A DNA stretch of 64,000 bases, taken from Algoriphagus zhangzhouensis. Lineage in GTDB: Bacteria; Bacteroidota; Bacteroidia; Cytophagales; Cyclobacteriaceae. Positions 7,639 through 16,713 of this stretch are shown here, one piece after another. A program made the position numbers and the translations under genes. The stretch is taken from positions 1,116,001 to 1,180,000 of the forward strand of contig NZ_FRXN01000001.1 of the NCBI RefSeq assembly GCF_900148515.1, given 5' to 3'. Positions within the stretch are counted from its first letter, which is position 1, and each line of letters opens with the position of its first letter. Under the pieces are notes generated by a model. The model was not told the origin of the DNA, did no database searches, and saw only the letters and a program-made list of their open reading frames with translations.

Positions 7639-9132
7639 ATGAAGTCTATTTTGCTTTCCTTAACAGGAATTCTGATTCTATTTTTCACCCTTATTGAAAA
7701 TCAATCCCTTAAAGAAGATAAGCCTACAATCTACCTTATAGGAGATTCGACGGTTAGAAATGGCGGAGAAGGAAATCTTCAACGCGGATGGGGAAATTTC
7801 CTTCAGGACTTTTTTGACAGCACAAAAGCTGTGGTGAGCAATCAGGCTATGGCAGGTAGAAGCACGAGAACTTTTATCAAGGAAGGTCGCTGGGATCGGG
7901 TTTTGGAAACTTTAAAACCAGGAGACTATGTCTTGATGCAGTTTGGGCATAATGAAGGAAGTGAACCAGATACGACCCGAGCTGGATATAGAGGTGTTTT
8001 GAAAGGAATGGGTGATGACACCAAGGAATTGGTATGGCCTGATGGTACACCTGAGACAGTTCATACCTATGGCTGGTATTTGGAGAAATTTATCCGAGAG
8101 ACAAAGGAGAAAGGTGCAACTCCAATCGTGGTATCTATGATCCCCAGAAATAAATTTCAGGACAGAGATGTCGAGCGCGCCAACCAAGACTATGGAAAAT
8201 GGGCAAAAGACGCCGCTAGAAGACATGGAGTTCCTTTTATAGACTTGAATACTTTGGTGGCAGATCAATATGATTTATGGGGACCAGAAGTAGTCAAAGG
8301 TTTATTCGAAAGAGATCATACGCATACCAATGAAGCAGGCGCACGAATTAATGCCTGGAATGTGGTAGAAGGCATCAAAGGGCTTGAAATCCCTGAATTG
8401 GAAGCTTTATTGATCAAAGACAAGCCAACCTTATTTTTAATAGGAGATTCTACTGTGAAAAACGGGCAAGGTGATGGTGCAGGTGGACTATGGGGTTGGG
8501 GAGATTGGATTGCTTCCTATTTTGATTTGGAGAAAATCAAAGTTCAGAATCATGCTTTAGGAGGCACTTCCAGCAGGACTTTTCAAACCTATGGTCTTTG
8601 GGAAAAAGTAAGGGAAAAAATCGAACCGGGAGACTATGTAATCATGCAATTTGGACACAATGACTCCAGTCCATTGGCAGATACTCTCAGAGGAAGAGGC
8701 ACGATCAAAAGTGCCGGTTTGGAAGCAGAAATGATCTTCAATCCAATTACTAAAAAACAAGAAACTGTCTATTCTTATGGCCAATATTTGAGACAGATGA
8801 TTTGGGATACCAAAGCCAGAGGTGCCACACCAATTGTTTGTTCTCTGATCCCAAGAAATCAATGGGAAAATGGGGAAGTAAAAAGGTCAGATGATTCGTA
8901 TGCACTTTGGGCTGAGGAAGCTGCAAATGATACAGAAACCGCCTTTATTCCTTTGAATACCCTGATCGCTGTAGAGTATGACAGTTTAGGAGAAGATTAT
9001 GTACGAGCTCATTTTTTCAATGACAAGGACCATACTCATCCGATCTTAGACGGAGCTAAGTTCAACGCTAAAATGGTGGCAAAGGGAATTGAGAGTCTTG
9101 AAAAGAATGACTTGAAAGATTATTTGAAGTGA
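7639..9132 (+). CDS. Tandem two-domain SGNH/GDSL esterase
   Basis: A 497-residue exported protein with two copies of an SGNH hydrolase domain of the rhamnogalacturonan acetylesterase type. Domain 1 (about 30-250) has GDST with nucleophile S37, the GRSTRTF and QFGHNEGSEPD blocks, and DHTH at 226-229. Domain 2 (about 262-490) repeats these as GDST with S271, GTSSRTF, QFGHNDSS and DHTH at 464-467. Both therefore keep the Ser, Gly, Asn and Asp-x-x-His catalytic residues. Residues 1-20 form a hydrophobic signal sequence. The family removes acetyl groups from pectin or other polysaccharides in the periplasm or outside. The duplication is unusual since most relatives have one domain. Confidence 0.88.
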   Translation: MKSILLSLTGILILFFTLIENQSLKEDKPTIYLIGDSTVRNGGEGNLQRGWGNFLQDFFDSTKAVVSNQAMAGRSTRTFIKEGRWDRVLETLKPGDYVLMQFGHNEGSEPDTTRAGYRGVLKGMGDDTKELVWPDGTPETVHTYGWYLEKFIRETKEKGATPIVVSMIPRNKFQDRDVERANQDYGKWAKDAARRHGVPFIDLNTLVADQYDLWGPEVVKGLFERDHTHTNEAGARINAWNVVEGIKGLEIPELEALLIKDKPTLFLIGDSTVKNGQGDGAGGLWGWGDWIASYFDLEKIKVQNHALGGTSSRTFQTYGLWEKVREKIEPGDYVIMQFGHNDSSPLADTLRGRGTIKSAGLEAEMIFNPITKKQETVYSYGQYLRQMIWDTKARGATPIVCSLIPRNQWENGEVKRSDDSYALWAEEAANDTETAFIPLNTLIAVEYDSLGEDYVRAHFFNDKDHTHPILDGAKFNAKMVAKGIESLEKNDLKDYLK

Positions 9133-9155
9133 AAAGCCGGGATATTTTATAGTTA

Positions 9156-10064
9156 TTAGGTTACTGGATTATTAGACCCAGATTCTTGAATCGAAATCGG
9201 CCTATCAAAAATATTAACCCCTCCTTTTACTCCAAAATCTAAAGTGGTAACTGGATAAGCGATATAGATATTTTCCTTTTCAAATCTCTTTTTGATCCGT
9301 ATGATCACATCACTCATGGCTCTCTGGTAGTCATTATTGGTCGTGAAATTGATCCAGAATCTGAGTTGAAAATTATAAGAACTTCCTCCTATAGAAGTAA
9401 AGTAAAAATCCATATCCTGATCTGCCAATACTCCAGCAACGCTCTTTACTTCATCCAAGGCAACTGCTCTCACATGTTCCAGATCATCCCCATAAGAAAC
9501 TCCGGTTTCTAAGACGATTCTTCTTCTGTGAAGTGTTGAATAGTTTTTGAATGTAGTATTATAGATCAGCTGATTCGGTACAAAAACCTCTTGACCGGGC
9601 ACTGTAATGATTTTGGTGGTAATCCACCCCACTTCTACAATGAACCCATAATTATTCGCAATTTCCACCCAGTCTCCTTTATCGAAAGGATTTTGGGATT
9701 TTAAAAGAAGACCAGCGAAAAGATTAGATGCAATATCTTTAAAAGCAAAACCAGCAACAATACCAACTATACCTGCCCCCGCCAACATATGGGACAAAAA
9801 ACGCTCAAGTCCCAATACTTGTAAGGCCAAAAAGACGCCTGAAAGAACGAAAAAGAAATAAATGACTGAGGAAACAATTCCGGCAATGACGGACTTTCTC
9901 TTAAATGCTCTTTTGTAAAAACCTAAAGTAGAACGCTTGAGAATATTGGCGATCAGAAAGAAAATCGCTAATACTAATATTGCCATAAACAATTTGGGTA
10001 GAACCTCCATTAAGGAGCTTTCCCAACGCAAAAGCAATTTTTTCAGCCCTTCTACAAAATCCAT
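9156..10064 (-). CDS. MscS-type mechanosensitive channel
   Basis: A 302-residue small-conductance mechanosensitive channel. Hydrophobic segments lie at about 20-43, 62-85 and 90-115; the third contains the glycine/alanine-rich pore helix AGAGIVGIVAGFAFKD, followed by NPFDKGDWVEI, the start of the beta domain. The C-terminal soluble domain runs to residue 302. MscS channels release solutes during hypo-osmotic shock, and some relatives pass anions. It sits 107 bases downstream of nothing on its own strand except the carbonic anhydrase region read in the same direction further right, so it may be separately transcribed. The last codons lie in a weakly heptamer-like stretch (9142-9176). Confidence 0.9.
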   Translation of the reverse strand: MDFVEGLKKLLLRWESSLMEVLPKLFMAILVLAIFFLIANILKRSTLGFYKRAFKRKSVIAGIVSSVIYFFFVLSGVFLALQVLGLERFLSHMLAGAGIVGIVAGFAFKDIASNLFAGLLLKSQNPFDKGDWVEIANNYGFIVEVGWITTKIITVPGQEVFVPNQLIYNTTFKNYSTLHRRRIVLETGVSYGDDLEHVRAVALDEVKSVAGVLADQDMDFYFTSIGGSSYNFQLRFWINFTTNNDYQRAMSDVIIRIKKRFEKENIYIAYPVTTLDFGVKGGVNIFDRPISIQESGSNNPVT

Positions 10065-10117
10065 TAATTCAAACTTTAATTATGCGAAGCTTAAAAAACT
10101 CGAACCAATCTAAAAAA

Positions 10118-10158
10118 AATGACAGCATCAATATCCTAAAAAAATCGATGCTGTCATT
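10118..10158 (-). terminator. Rho-independent terminator of the carbonic anhydrase gene
   Basis: AATGACAGCATC at 10118-10129 pairs perfectly with GATGCTGTCATT at 10147-10158. Read on the minus strand the stem is followed by eight T residues, so it should end transcripts of the carbonic anhydrase gene at 10172-10801, which stops 14 bases before it. Confidence 0.75.
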
Positions 10159-10171
10159 ATAGATAACTAAA

Positions 10172-10801
10172 TTAATCTTCGAGCTTGTAGATTTCCATGA
10201 TTTCCTCTAATACTTTCTGGAAATCAAATTTCAAATCAATCAATTTTCCTGTTTTGATATCGAAAACCCATCCGTGGATTTTCATTCCTCTTTTTCTCAT
10301 GGCCTTTTGCACTCCAGCCATCTTCACCACGTTGATCGCTTGTTCTTTCACGTTCAGCTCTACCAATCTATCATAGCGCTTTTGCTCGTCTTCAATCCCA
10401 TTCAACTCTTCCTTGTGTGCCCGATATACATCTCGGATATTTCTTAACCATGGGTTTAAAATTCCAAGATCTTTGGCTTCCATGGCTGCTTTTACGCCTC
10501 CACAGGAATAATGACCACAAACTACCACATGATTCACTTCGAGGTGAGTCACTGCATAATTGATCACACTCTGAGCATTCAAATCAATGGCGTTGACCAC
10601 ATTAGCCACATTCCTATGAACGAACAATTCTCCAGGCTGCATACCCATCAAATCCTCCGCAGTTACTCTTGAATCAGAGCAACCGATATAAAGAACTTCA
10701 GGCTTTTGGCCTTTATTCAAATTTTCAAAATAAGCCGGATCACTTTGGGTCTTATCTTCAATCCACTTTTCGTTGTTTTTAAAGATTTTCTCTAAATCCA
10801 T
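10172..10801 (-). CDS. can: Beta-class carbonic anhydrase
   Basis: A 209-residue beta carbonic anhydrase, which interconverts CO2 and bicarbonate in the cytoplasm. The zinc ligands are visible: C41 in CSDSR (41-45), with the Asp43-Arg45 catalytic dyad, and H97 and C100 in HYSCGG. Length and motif order match the Can/plant-type family. The gene lies 27 bases downstream of the bestrophin-like gene, in the same direction, and ends at a strong terminator, so the two probably form one transcript. This pairing suggests a link to bicarbonate movement or pH balance. Confidence 0.95.
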   Translation of the reverse strand: MDLEKIFKNNEKWIEDKTQSDPAYFENLNKGQKPEVLYIGCSDSRVTAEDLMGMQPGELFVHRNVANVVNAIDLNAQSVINYAVTHLEVNHVVVCGHYSCGGVKAAMEAKDLGILNPWLRNIRDVYRAHKEELNGIEDEQKRYDRLVELNVKEQAINVVKMAGVQKAMRKRGMKIHGWVFDIKTGKLIDLKFDFQKVLEEIMEIYKLED

Positions 10802-10828
10802 TTTTTATATAGTTAAGTAAATAATGCG

Positions 10829-11887
10829 TTACATCTGTGTATCACTTCTGACTTCAAATGGCTTAGGAATTGCATCAGCAGTCTCACCTAAATTCTGTCT
10901 CAAATCAATTTCTATCCCTCTTGCAATGGCAGAAATCGGGACATCATTGGCCGATCCTTCAAATGGGTTCTCTCCTACTCTTCCGATTCGATTCATTGTA
11001 TGGAATACCCACATCACTACCATTGAAAAAGGAACTGCAAACCATACAATCCAATTGAAATCACCATCCATCTTTTCATTGAACTTCACTGCTATTTCCC
11101 CAAACTGAGAGGCCATAGCCAAAGGCAAAATAGCCAAGAATATCCAAGTAAAATAATGTAGTAAAGAAGCAAACTGTCTCGGATAAGGAAAGTTTTTGAT
11201 TCGCTCTGATTTTCCTTGATGTGTCAAAAGCTCTTTTATTACATTTTCCATTTCCAAAAATGAAAACTCCCAAATGAATCCTTTTTCTTTCAAGCGTCTC
11301 AAATGATTGGATTGCAAATATAAAATAGCAGTTTGTTTATTGGTTTTGGTACCGATATAGTCAATTTCCTCTTGAGATAAATACCTCGAAATCACCTCCT
11401 CAAATTTTTCATGTTTCTCAGGGACATAGATCATTTGAGACCATTCTTTATTCGTGTGTTCATTCATCACATATTCCCAAACTCTAGGTTCACGCATGGC
11501 ATACCTCATGGCAGTCAACCAAGCGACGTGTCTGTGAATTACTGTTTTTTTGGTTTCGTAAAGTTCCTCCTCTGTCATAGGGACTCTAGCATGATCATTA
11601 TTGATAAAGTCCATCGTCATGATCCCAAAAGTTCTGGAAGTATTGACCATTCCTCCCCAGATTTGTCTGGCTTCCCAAATTCTACCATAAGCAGAATTAC
11701 TCTGAAATCCGATAATAAATGCTACGGCTGTACCGATCAAAGCGACAGGAGTAAAAGGGAATTGAATCAAATGATCACTAAAGACAAATAGACCAACTTC
11801 CAATACAGATACTATGAAAAAGGTGATCGTTTCATAGCGAGTCCACATGGCCATGTCTTTGACCGGAAAAATTTTACGCGTATACAT
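10829..11887 (-). CDS. Bestrophin-family anion channel-like protein
   Basis: A 352-residue protein of the bacterial bestrophin (UPF0187/YneE) family: an N-terminal MWTRYETITFFIV segment, membrane helices at about 22-42 and 47-64, the signature AFIIGFQSNSAYGRIWEAR (about 56-74) near the pore, and two C-terminal helices around 240-290 (LLHYFTWIFLAILPLAMA and IVWFAVPFSMVVMWVF). Bestrophins form pentameric channels; eukaryotic ones pass chloride and bicarbonate, while a characterised Klebsiella relative prefers cations. It directly precedes a carbonic anhydrase gene. Ion selectivity here is inferred only from that context. Confidence 0.88.
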   Translation of the reverse strand: MYTRKIFPVKDMAMWTRYETITFFIVSVLEVGLFVFSDHLIQFPFTPVALIGTAVAFIIGFQSNSAYGRIWEARQIWGGMVNTSRTFGIMTMDFINNDHARVPMTEEELYETKKTVIHRHVAWLTAMRYAMREPRVWEYVMNEHTNKEWSQMIYVPEKHEKFEEVISRYLSQEEIDYIGTKTNKQTAILYLQSNHLRRLKEKGFIWEFSFLEMENVIKELLTHQGKSERIKNFPYPRQFASLLHYFTWIFLAILPLAMASQFGEIAVKFNEKMDGDFNWIVWFAVPFSMVVMWVFHTMNRIGRVGENPFEGSANDVPISAIARGIEIDLRQNLGETADAIPKPFEVRSDTQM

Positions 11888-12000
11888 ATTTCAATCTTTT
11901 GAAGGATTGAAAATAAAAAAAATATAATCTATTCTTAAAATTTTAGATAAAACGAAATTTAGGAATCAAACTCAAACCGAAAATTTTAGATTCAGGTGGA

Positions 12001-12342
12001 CTATAATCCTGACTTAAAAATCCTATCCATCAAAACCCATTTTTGTCCAGGTTTTGCCCAAGGAAGCGGCTGTTGAAACTTCCACATCAGCTCTTCCCAT
12101 TTCGCAATTATCGGGTTGGAAGCGTCCATTTTTGCTTTTTCTTCAAAGGTAAAATCATCTCCCGTTTCCAAAATCATAAACATCCGATTGCCAGTCCGGA
12201 AAATCTCAATATTCAAAATCCCACAATCAATATCATGCTGGGTTACTTCAGGCCAAGCCGCTCCAGCAGCATGATATCCTTCGTATTCTTTTATTGATTC
12301 TGGATCATCTATAAGGTCCAATGCAAGACAAAATCGCTTCAT
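12001..12342 (-). CDS. rhaM: L-rhamnose/L-fucose mutarotase family protein
   Basis: A 113-residue protein of the RhaM (DUF718) family, which converts alpha and beta anomers of deoxysugars before catabolism. Family features include the N-terminal strand MKRFCLALDL, the conserved YH at 23-24 in the EYEGYHAAG block, the RMFMILETGDDF strand and the terminal MWKFQQPLPWAKPGQKW. It is the last gene of a four-gene minus-strand set and lies three bases from the TIM-barrel gene. Rhamnose versus fucose specificity cannot be decided by eye; the neighbours lack rhamnose kinase or isomerase genes and rather suggest the non-phosphorylating route. Confidence 0.87.
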   Translation of the reverse strand: MKRFCLALDLIDDPESIKEYEGYHAAGAAWPEVTQHDIDCGILNIEIFRTGNRMFMILETGDDFTFEEKAKMDASNPIIAKWEELMWKFQQPLPWAKPGQKWVLMDRIFKSGL

Positions 12343-12345
12343 CGT

Positions 12346-13161
12346 TTATTTGAAATAGGTATTGAAAGTTTGAATTGTTTGATTAGCTGCGGCATCAGAA
12401 TTTGGCCAAGGAAACGCTTCTGCTGACACAAAACCAGAATAGTCAATCGATTTTAAAGCCTCAGCAATAGGACCAAAGTCAGTATGTCCACTTCCCATAG
12501 GCCCACGATGGCTATCTGCCAAATGAACATGCCCAATATGCTTTCCATTCGCCAGAATACTTTTTGGCAAATCAACTTCTTCGATGTTCATATGAAATAA
12601 ATCTGCCAAAAGCTTCACGTTTTTGGTATTCAAAGTTTCTAAAAACTCTGAGCCAGCCTCCAAAGTATTTAAGAGATTACTTTCGTAGCGATTGAGTGGT
12701 TCATAAATCAAAAACACTCCTTTGGATTTTGCCACCTCTCCCAATTCCTCCAAACCTTCCTTCAACCAACCTAATGTCTCTTCTCGGTTTCCATTTGGCA
12801 TTACATTTCCTTGCATGGAACCGATAATTGCTGGTGCACCGAATTTTGCTCCGAATGAAATCATCTCTGAAATGAAGGCAATCGCTTTCTTTCGAATTTC
12901 AGGATCAGGATCCGTTAAAGTCAATCCATGAATAACTTTGCCTGCTCCAGTTCCCACAGCCGACAGCTTCAATTGATGAAGATCCAATTTCTCTTTCAAA
13001 AAATCTGGATCCAAGGCATCTGCAGATGGAGTAAATAACTCTATTCCATCAAATCCCAAATTAGCGGACTTGCAGATTCCTAATTCTAAATCTTCCCAAT
13101 AAATCCATGGGCCTTTCTTAATTTCTGGTACTAGGGCTATTGTTGTAGATGAAAAAATCAT
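12346..13161 (-). CDS. TIM-barrel sugar isomerase/epimerase
   Basis: A 271-residue xylose-isomerase-like TIM-barrel protein. Recognisable strands are NLGFDGIELFTP (about 35-46), APAIIGSMQG, VFLIYEPLNRYESN with the metal-binding glutamate, KLLADLFHMNIEE, HIGHVHLADSHRGPMGSGH and the terminal GFVSAEAFPWPN. These supply the usual Glu, Asp, His and Glu metal site. Members isomerise or epimerise sugars or hydroxy acids. It lies two bases from the zinc dehydrogenase gene and three from the mutarotase, so the set is an operon. The true substrate is unknown. Confidence 0.85.
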   Translation of the reverse strand: MIFSSTTIALVPEIKKGPWIYWEDLELGICKSANLGFDGIELFTPSADALDPDFLKEKLDLHQLKLSAVGTGAGKVIHGLTLTDPDPEIRKKAIAFISEMISFGAKFGAPAIIGSMQGNVMPNGNREETLGWLKEGLEELGEVAKSKGVFLIYEPLNRYESNLLNTLEAGSEFLETLNTKNVKLLADLFHMNIEEVDLPKSILANGKHIGHVHLADSHRGPMGSGHTDFGPIAEALKSIDYSGFVSAEAFPWPNSDAAANQTIQTFNTYFK

Positions 13162-13163
13162 TT

Positions 13164-14186
13164 TTATTGAAGGTCTAACATTATTTTAATAATTCCCTGA
13201 GCGTCTTTCGCCCAAGCATCCATGGTTTCAGGTCCTTTGTCGATCGTAATGATTTTGCTCACTACATCCTCCACAGGAAATTTACCTTTCTCCAAATAAT
13301 CAATCACCTCTGGAAAATCTGTCCTGCCAACGCAGTTTCTGGATCCTAGGATTTCTATTTCTTTCTGGACAAAAAGTGAAGTATTAAAAGCCACTTCAGA
13401 TTTTGCATATCCGATACAAACCACTCTACCTAAGAATGCCACTTCGTCCACTGCATTTCGGTAGGTAACAGGACTTCCCACTGCTTCAATGATCACATCA
13501 GGACCATCCGACTTTGTATATTCCTGAAGCTTTTCATGCAAGTCCTCTTTAGATGGATTGATTGTATGAGCCACTCCTATTTTTTTGGCTATTTCCAATT
13601 TCGAATCATCCAAATCCACAGCAATCACTTTTGCACCACGATTGACCGATGAAGCCACGGCTCCCAGTCCTACAATCCCACATCCGATTACGGCAACCGT
13701 ATCCTCAGAACTTACTCTCCCTCGGGAAGCAGCATGAAATCCAACCGTCAAGGGTTCAACCAAAGCGAGCTCTTTATAACTCAAATTTTCAGAGACAAAG
13801 ACATCCTGCCAAGGTGCTGTCACATAGCGGGTCATTGCTCCTGGTCTTCTAACTCCCATAGTTTTATTGGTCTTGCAGGCATGAGGTCTTCCTTTTCGAC
13901 AAGCAACGCAGGTACCACAGTTCTGATAGGGATAAAGAGTTACTTTGGAACCTATTATCACAGAATCAGGAACTCCAACACCTAATTCAACAATCTGTGC
14001 TCCGACTTCATGTCCCAAAATATTTGGATATTCCTGCAAGGGAAAAAGTCCTTTGAATCCATTCAAGTCACCTCCACAAAATCCTACCATATTCACTTCC
14101 AAAAGTACTTCTCCAGCTTCAGGAGAAGGTTTTTCGATTTCTCGAACCTCAGTTTTACCAACTTCAGTTAAAAACAATGCCTTCAT
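13164..14186 (-). CDS. Zinc-dependent MDR dehydrogenase
   Basis: A 340-residue medium-chain dehydrogenase. Catalytic zinc ligands are C37 and H59-E60; the structural zinc site is the four cysteines C90, C93, C96 and C104. The NAD-binding GxGxxG lies at 168-173, followed by an Asp (AVDLDDSKLE) that favours NAD over NADP. The family oxidises sugar alcohols, sugar acids or threonine; galactitol-1-phosphate and sorbitol dehydrogenases are the closest types I recognise. It is 64 bases downstream of the aldo/keto reductase gene and almost touches the isomerase gene, which points to a deoxysugar or sugar-acid catabolic step. Confidence 0.88.
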   Translation of the reverse strand: MKALFLTEVGKTEVREIEKPSPEAGEVLLEVNMVGFCGGDLNGFKGLFPLQEYPNILGHEVGAQIVELGVGVPDSVIIGSKVTLYPYQNCGTCVACRKGRPHACKTNKTMGVRRPGAMTRYVTAPWQDVFVSENLSYKELALVEPLTVGFHAASRGRVSSEDTVAVIGCGIVGLGAVASSVNRGAKVIAVDLDDSKLEIAKKIGVAHTINPSKEDLHEKLQEYTKSDGPDVIIEAVGSPVTYRNAVDEVAFLGRVVCIGYAKSEVAFNTSLFVQKEIEILGSRNCVGRTDFPEVIDYLEKGKFPVEDVVSKIITIDKGPETMDAWAKDAQGIIKIMLDLQ

Positions 14187-14250
14187 ATTTTCTTTGTTTC
14201 AATTAAAATCAATCTTTATCGATAGACTTCCCAATTCTACCTTTAGACTT

Positions 14251-15183
14251 CTAAATATTATTTTCTTCTTTTCCTTCGAACCACATTCGGTTTTTAAAAG
14301 GCCCTGTTAAATCTTCAATTTTTTGAATCAATTCCTCTGGGAAATCCTGCCCCAAAACCGCTACATTTTTCTTCACAATATCCAACTCACACATCCCTAC
14401 AATGGTGGTCGCTATTTTTGGATGCTGCATGGCATAGTGCAAAGCCACATCACTCAATTCTTTTCCATATGATCTACACAATTCCAACAAAGGCATTTGA
14501 AGGCCCTTCACCTCCTGAGGAGATCGATGCCATTCTGGCAATTTGGCATCAGAAAGAATTCGCTGCATCAATGGGGCTGCATTCATCAAGCCAAATCCCA
14601 TTTCTTCAGACAAAGGAACCAGCTCATCATTGATTTCATTTTCCAACAAATTGTAATGTGCCCAGGACAAAACCGTATCGGGATTGGTTTCTCGGGTTAT
14701 CTGAGCCAAATAGCGAACGGGCAATCCCGTGATTCCCCAGAATCTAGCTTTACCTGACTGAATCACTTCTTGCATAGCAGGAACAGCTTCCTCCAAAATT
14801 ATTTGCTTGTCTACAAACTCAATATCATGCAATTGAAACAAGTCCAAATGGTCCGTTTGAAGCCTTTGAAGACTTTCATCAATACTTTGTAAGATTTTTT
14901 TTCTGGAAAAGTCAAAATCTGTCAAATCGTAACGACCGCACTTGCTTGCCAAAACTACTTGGTCCCTTTTCCCTTTGAGCGCCTTTCCCAATCGCTCCTC
15001 TGCCAAGGTCAATCCGTAAAAGGGTGAAACATCGAAAAAATTCACTCCATGATCCAATGCATAATGTACTGTTGAAATAGCTTCAGATTCATCCACCGGA
15101 TCAAAAACATTTCCCATCGGGGAGGCTCCAAAACCCAATATGGAGACTTTCAAACCCGTTTTTCCTAAGGTTCTATACTGCAT
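14251..15183 (-). CDS. Aldo/keto reductase, L-galactose/L-fucose dehydrogenase type
   Basis: A 310-residue aldo/keto reductase with the catalytic tetrad D51, Y56, K81 and H119. The N-terminus (MQYRTLGKTGLKVSILGFGA) and NFFDVSPFYG block are like those of L-galactose and bacterial L-fucose 1-dehydrogenases. Such enzymes oxidise the sugar to the lactone with NAD(P), the first step of the non-phosphorylating pathway. It is the first gene of the set that ends with the mutarotase. An alternative reading is a general aldehyde reductase, but the neighbours favour sugar oxidation. Confidence 0.87.
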   Translation of the reverse strand: MQYRTLGKTGLKVSILGFGASPMGNVFDPVDESEAISTVHYALDHGVNFFDVSPFYGLTLAEERLGKALKGKRDQVVLASKCGRYDLTDFDFSRKKILQSIDESLQRLQTDHLDLFQLHDIEFVDKQIILEEAVPAMQEVIQSGKARFWGITGLPVRYLAQITRETNPDTVLSWAHYNLLENEINDELVPLSEEMGFGLMNAAPLMQRILSDAKLPEWHRSPQEVKGLQMPLLELCRSYGKELSDVALHYAMQHPKIATTIVGMCELDIVKKNVAVLGQDFPEELIQKIEDLTGPFKNRMWFEGKEENNI

Positions 15184-15290
15184 GGTTTATTTTGGGGGTA
15201 GGTATTAATTGACAAAAAATCAAAGTAATACCCTAAGATAAAAATTCAATTTTAAACCCATGGACCGATTATCCGAAAAGCTTCAAATCC

Positions 15291-16547
15291 CTATTTCCAA
15301 TTTTTCTTGTTGAGGATTTTCATCAACTCTTCAGCCAAAAACTGCCCTTTCATAGCGATGATTTCTCGAGGAGTATTATCTCCTACCTCGAAAGTCATGG
15401 ATTCGGCTTGATGAACAAAAAAGAAATAGGAATTAGAAGTCACACTTCTTTGATTTCCTTCATTGGGACGGATATTGGGAACATATCCAGGAATCCGTTT
15501 GGAAGATCTTTTAATCACTTTGGGAATCAGGCCAGGAAAATTCCCTTCCAACTCTTCATTGTTGGTATAAAAGATATCTTCCCAAGTAGAATGAAAATCT
15601 GCTGCAAAAACAAACTTACCTCCAGTCTCAGCAACTTTCTTTTCCATAAAATCTGAAAGGGCCTTCGTTTCTGGTTGATTGAAATTCACCCAATCCCTGT
15701 TCAGGTCAATTCCCCCTACATTATGTCTCCAATGACCATTTGCCACTCCATCAGGGTTCATTTGAGGCATGACATAGAGGTTGTATTTCTTTCTAAACTT
15801 TTTGGCCTCTGGACTATCCTTTACCAGTTCTTCAATAAAAGCTTCCATTGCCAAAAAACCTGTCAATTCTGGTGGGTGCTGCATGGAAATCACCATTAGC
15901 ATTTCTTGATCATCGGCTTCTCCTATTTTCAAAACCTCCAGAGGTCTTCCCTCCTTGCTTTTCCCAATAGTTATTTTGGATACGAAATCCTTTTTCAACA
16001 GTTCCTCTTTCCACTGCTGCACATGCGATGTACCGATTCTATCTTGAGCGGCAATCCACAATGTATCTTTGGAACTTTTAACTTTCAAAAAGCCCATTTC
16101 AGGTCTTCTTTCTTCAGTTTTGGGTTGGAAAAAGTCCGCTGAATCCACATTCACAAAGTCAATCCCATCGAGACTGGATTTTGGAAAATAGCGATGAAAG
16201 CCTATGCCACCGTAGCTGAACTGAATCCAAAACTCCTGAGGCTGCTCAGACCAAATTTTGAATCCATACCAAGGGCTTGGATTGATTGGTTGGTTTTCTG
16301 GTAAAATCGTCACCTGAATCAAGGTATCATTCAGTCTCTGAACTTCATTCAGGCGAGCTCCTTCCAGTTCATTGGAGAAATACACGCCTTCTCCAGCATC
16401 AAATGTTTGCTTGGTTTGGATAGTAACTGGTTTATCAGTCGTCTCAATGATTTGGATTGGCCCCTGTCCTTCCCACTGTGCAGTGGATTTACAAGAAATA
16501 AGGAATACGAGGGCGATCAGGATGTAGCTAGGTTTGGAGGTATTCAT
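15291..16547 (-). CDS. M14-family zinc carboxypeptidase lipoprotein
   Basis: A 418-residue M14 peptidase. The ATG at 16547 is preferred over an upstream in-frame start at 16571 because it gives a standard lipoprotein signal with the lipobox LISC and acylated C19. Zinc ligands are H224 and E227 in HPPELTG and H319 in ADFHSTW; NPDGVANGHWRHN and GIDLNRDW form the substrate-carboxylate region, and FEVGDN supplies the catalytic glutamate. About 170 residues of a beta-rich domain precede the catalytic domain. It should sit on the envelope and trim peptides or peptidoglycan. The gene is transcribed alone. Confidence 0.9.
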   Translation of the reverse strand: MNTSKPSYILIALVFLISCKSTAQWEGQGPIQIIETTDKPVTIQTKQTFDAGEGVYFSNELEGARLNEVQRLNDTLIQVTILPENQPINPSPWYGFKIWSEQPQEFWIQFSYGGIGFHRYFPKSSLDGIDFVNVDSADFFQPKTEERRPEMGFLKVKSSKDTLWIAAQDRIGTSHVQQWKEELLKKDFVSKITIGKSKEGRPLEVLKIGEADDQEMLMVISMQHPPELTGFLAMEAFIEELVKDSPEAKKFRKKYNLYVMPQMNPDGVANGHWRHNVGGIDLNRDWVNFNQPETKALSDFMEKKVAETGGKFVFAADFHSTWEDIFYTNNEELEGNFPGLIPKVIKRSSKRIPGYVPNIRPNEGNQRSVTSNSYFFFVHQAESMTFEVGDNTPREIIAMKGQFLAEELMKILNKKNWK

Positions 16548-16713
16548 GTAAGAAAGATAAAGCAATTTCATTCTAAAAAAGAAAAGGCTTTCTTAATTTG
16601 AAGCTATGCCTTTAGCATGTATTTGAAATGGAATATTTAAAAAACCAGAAGGCACCTGTTTACCTTTTTAAAAAACCTTGATAATGATTTACTACACACT
16701 AATCCTAATCATT

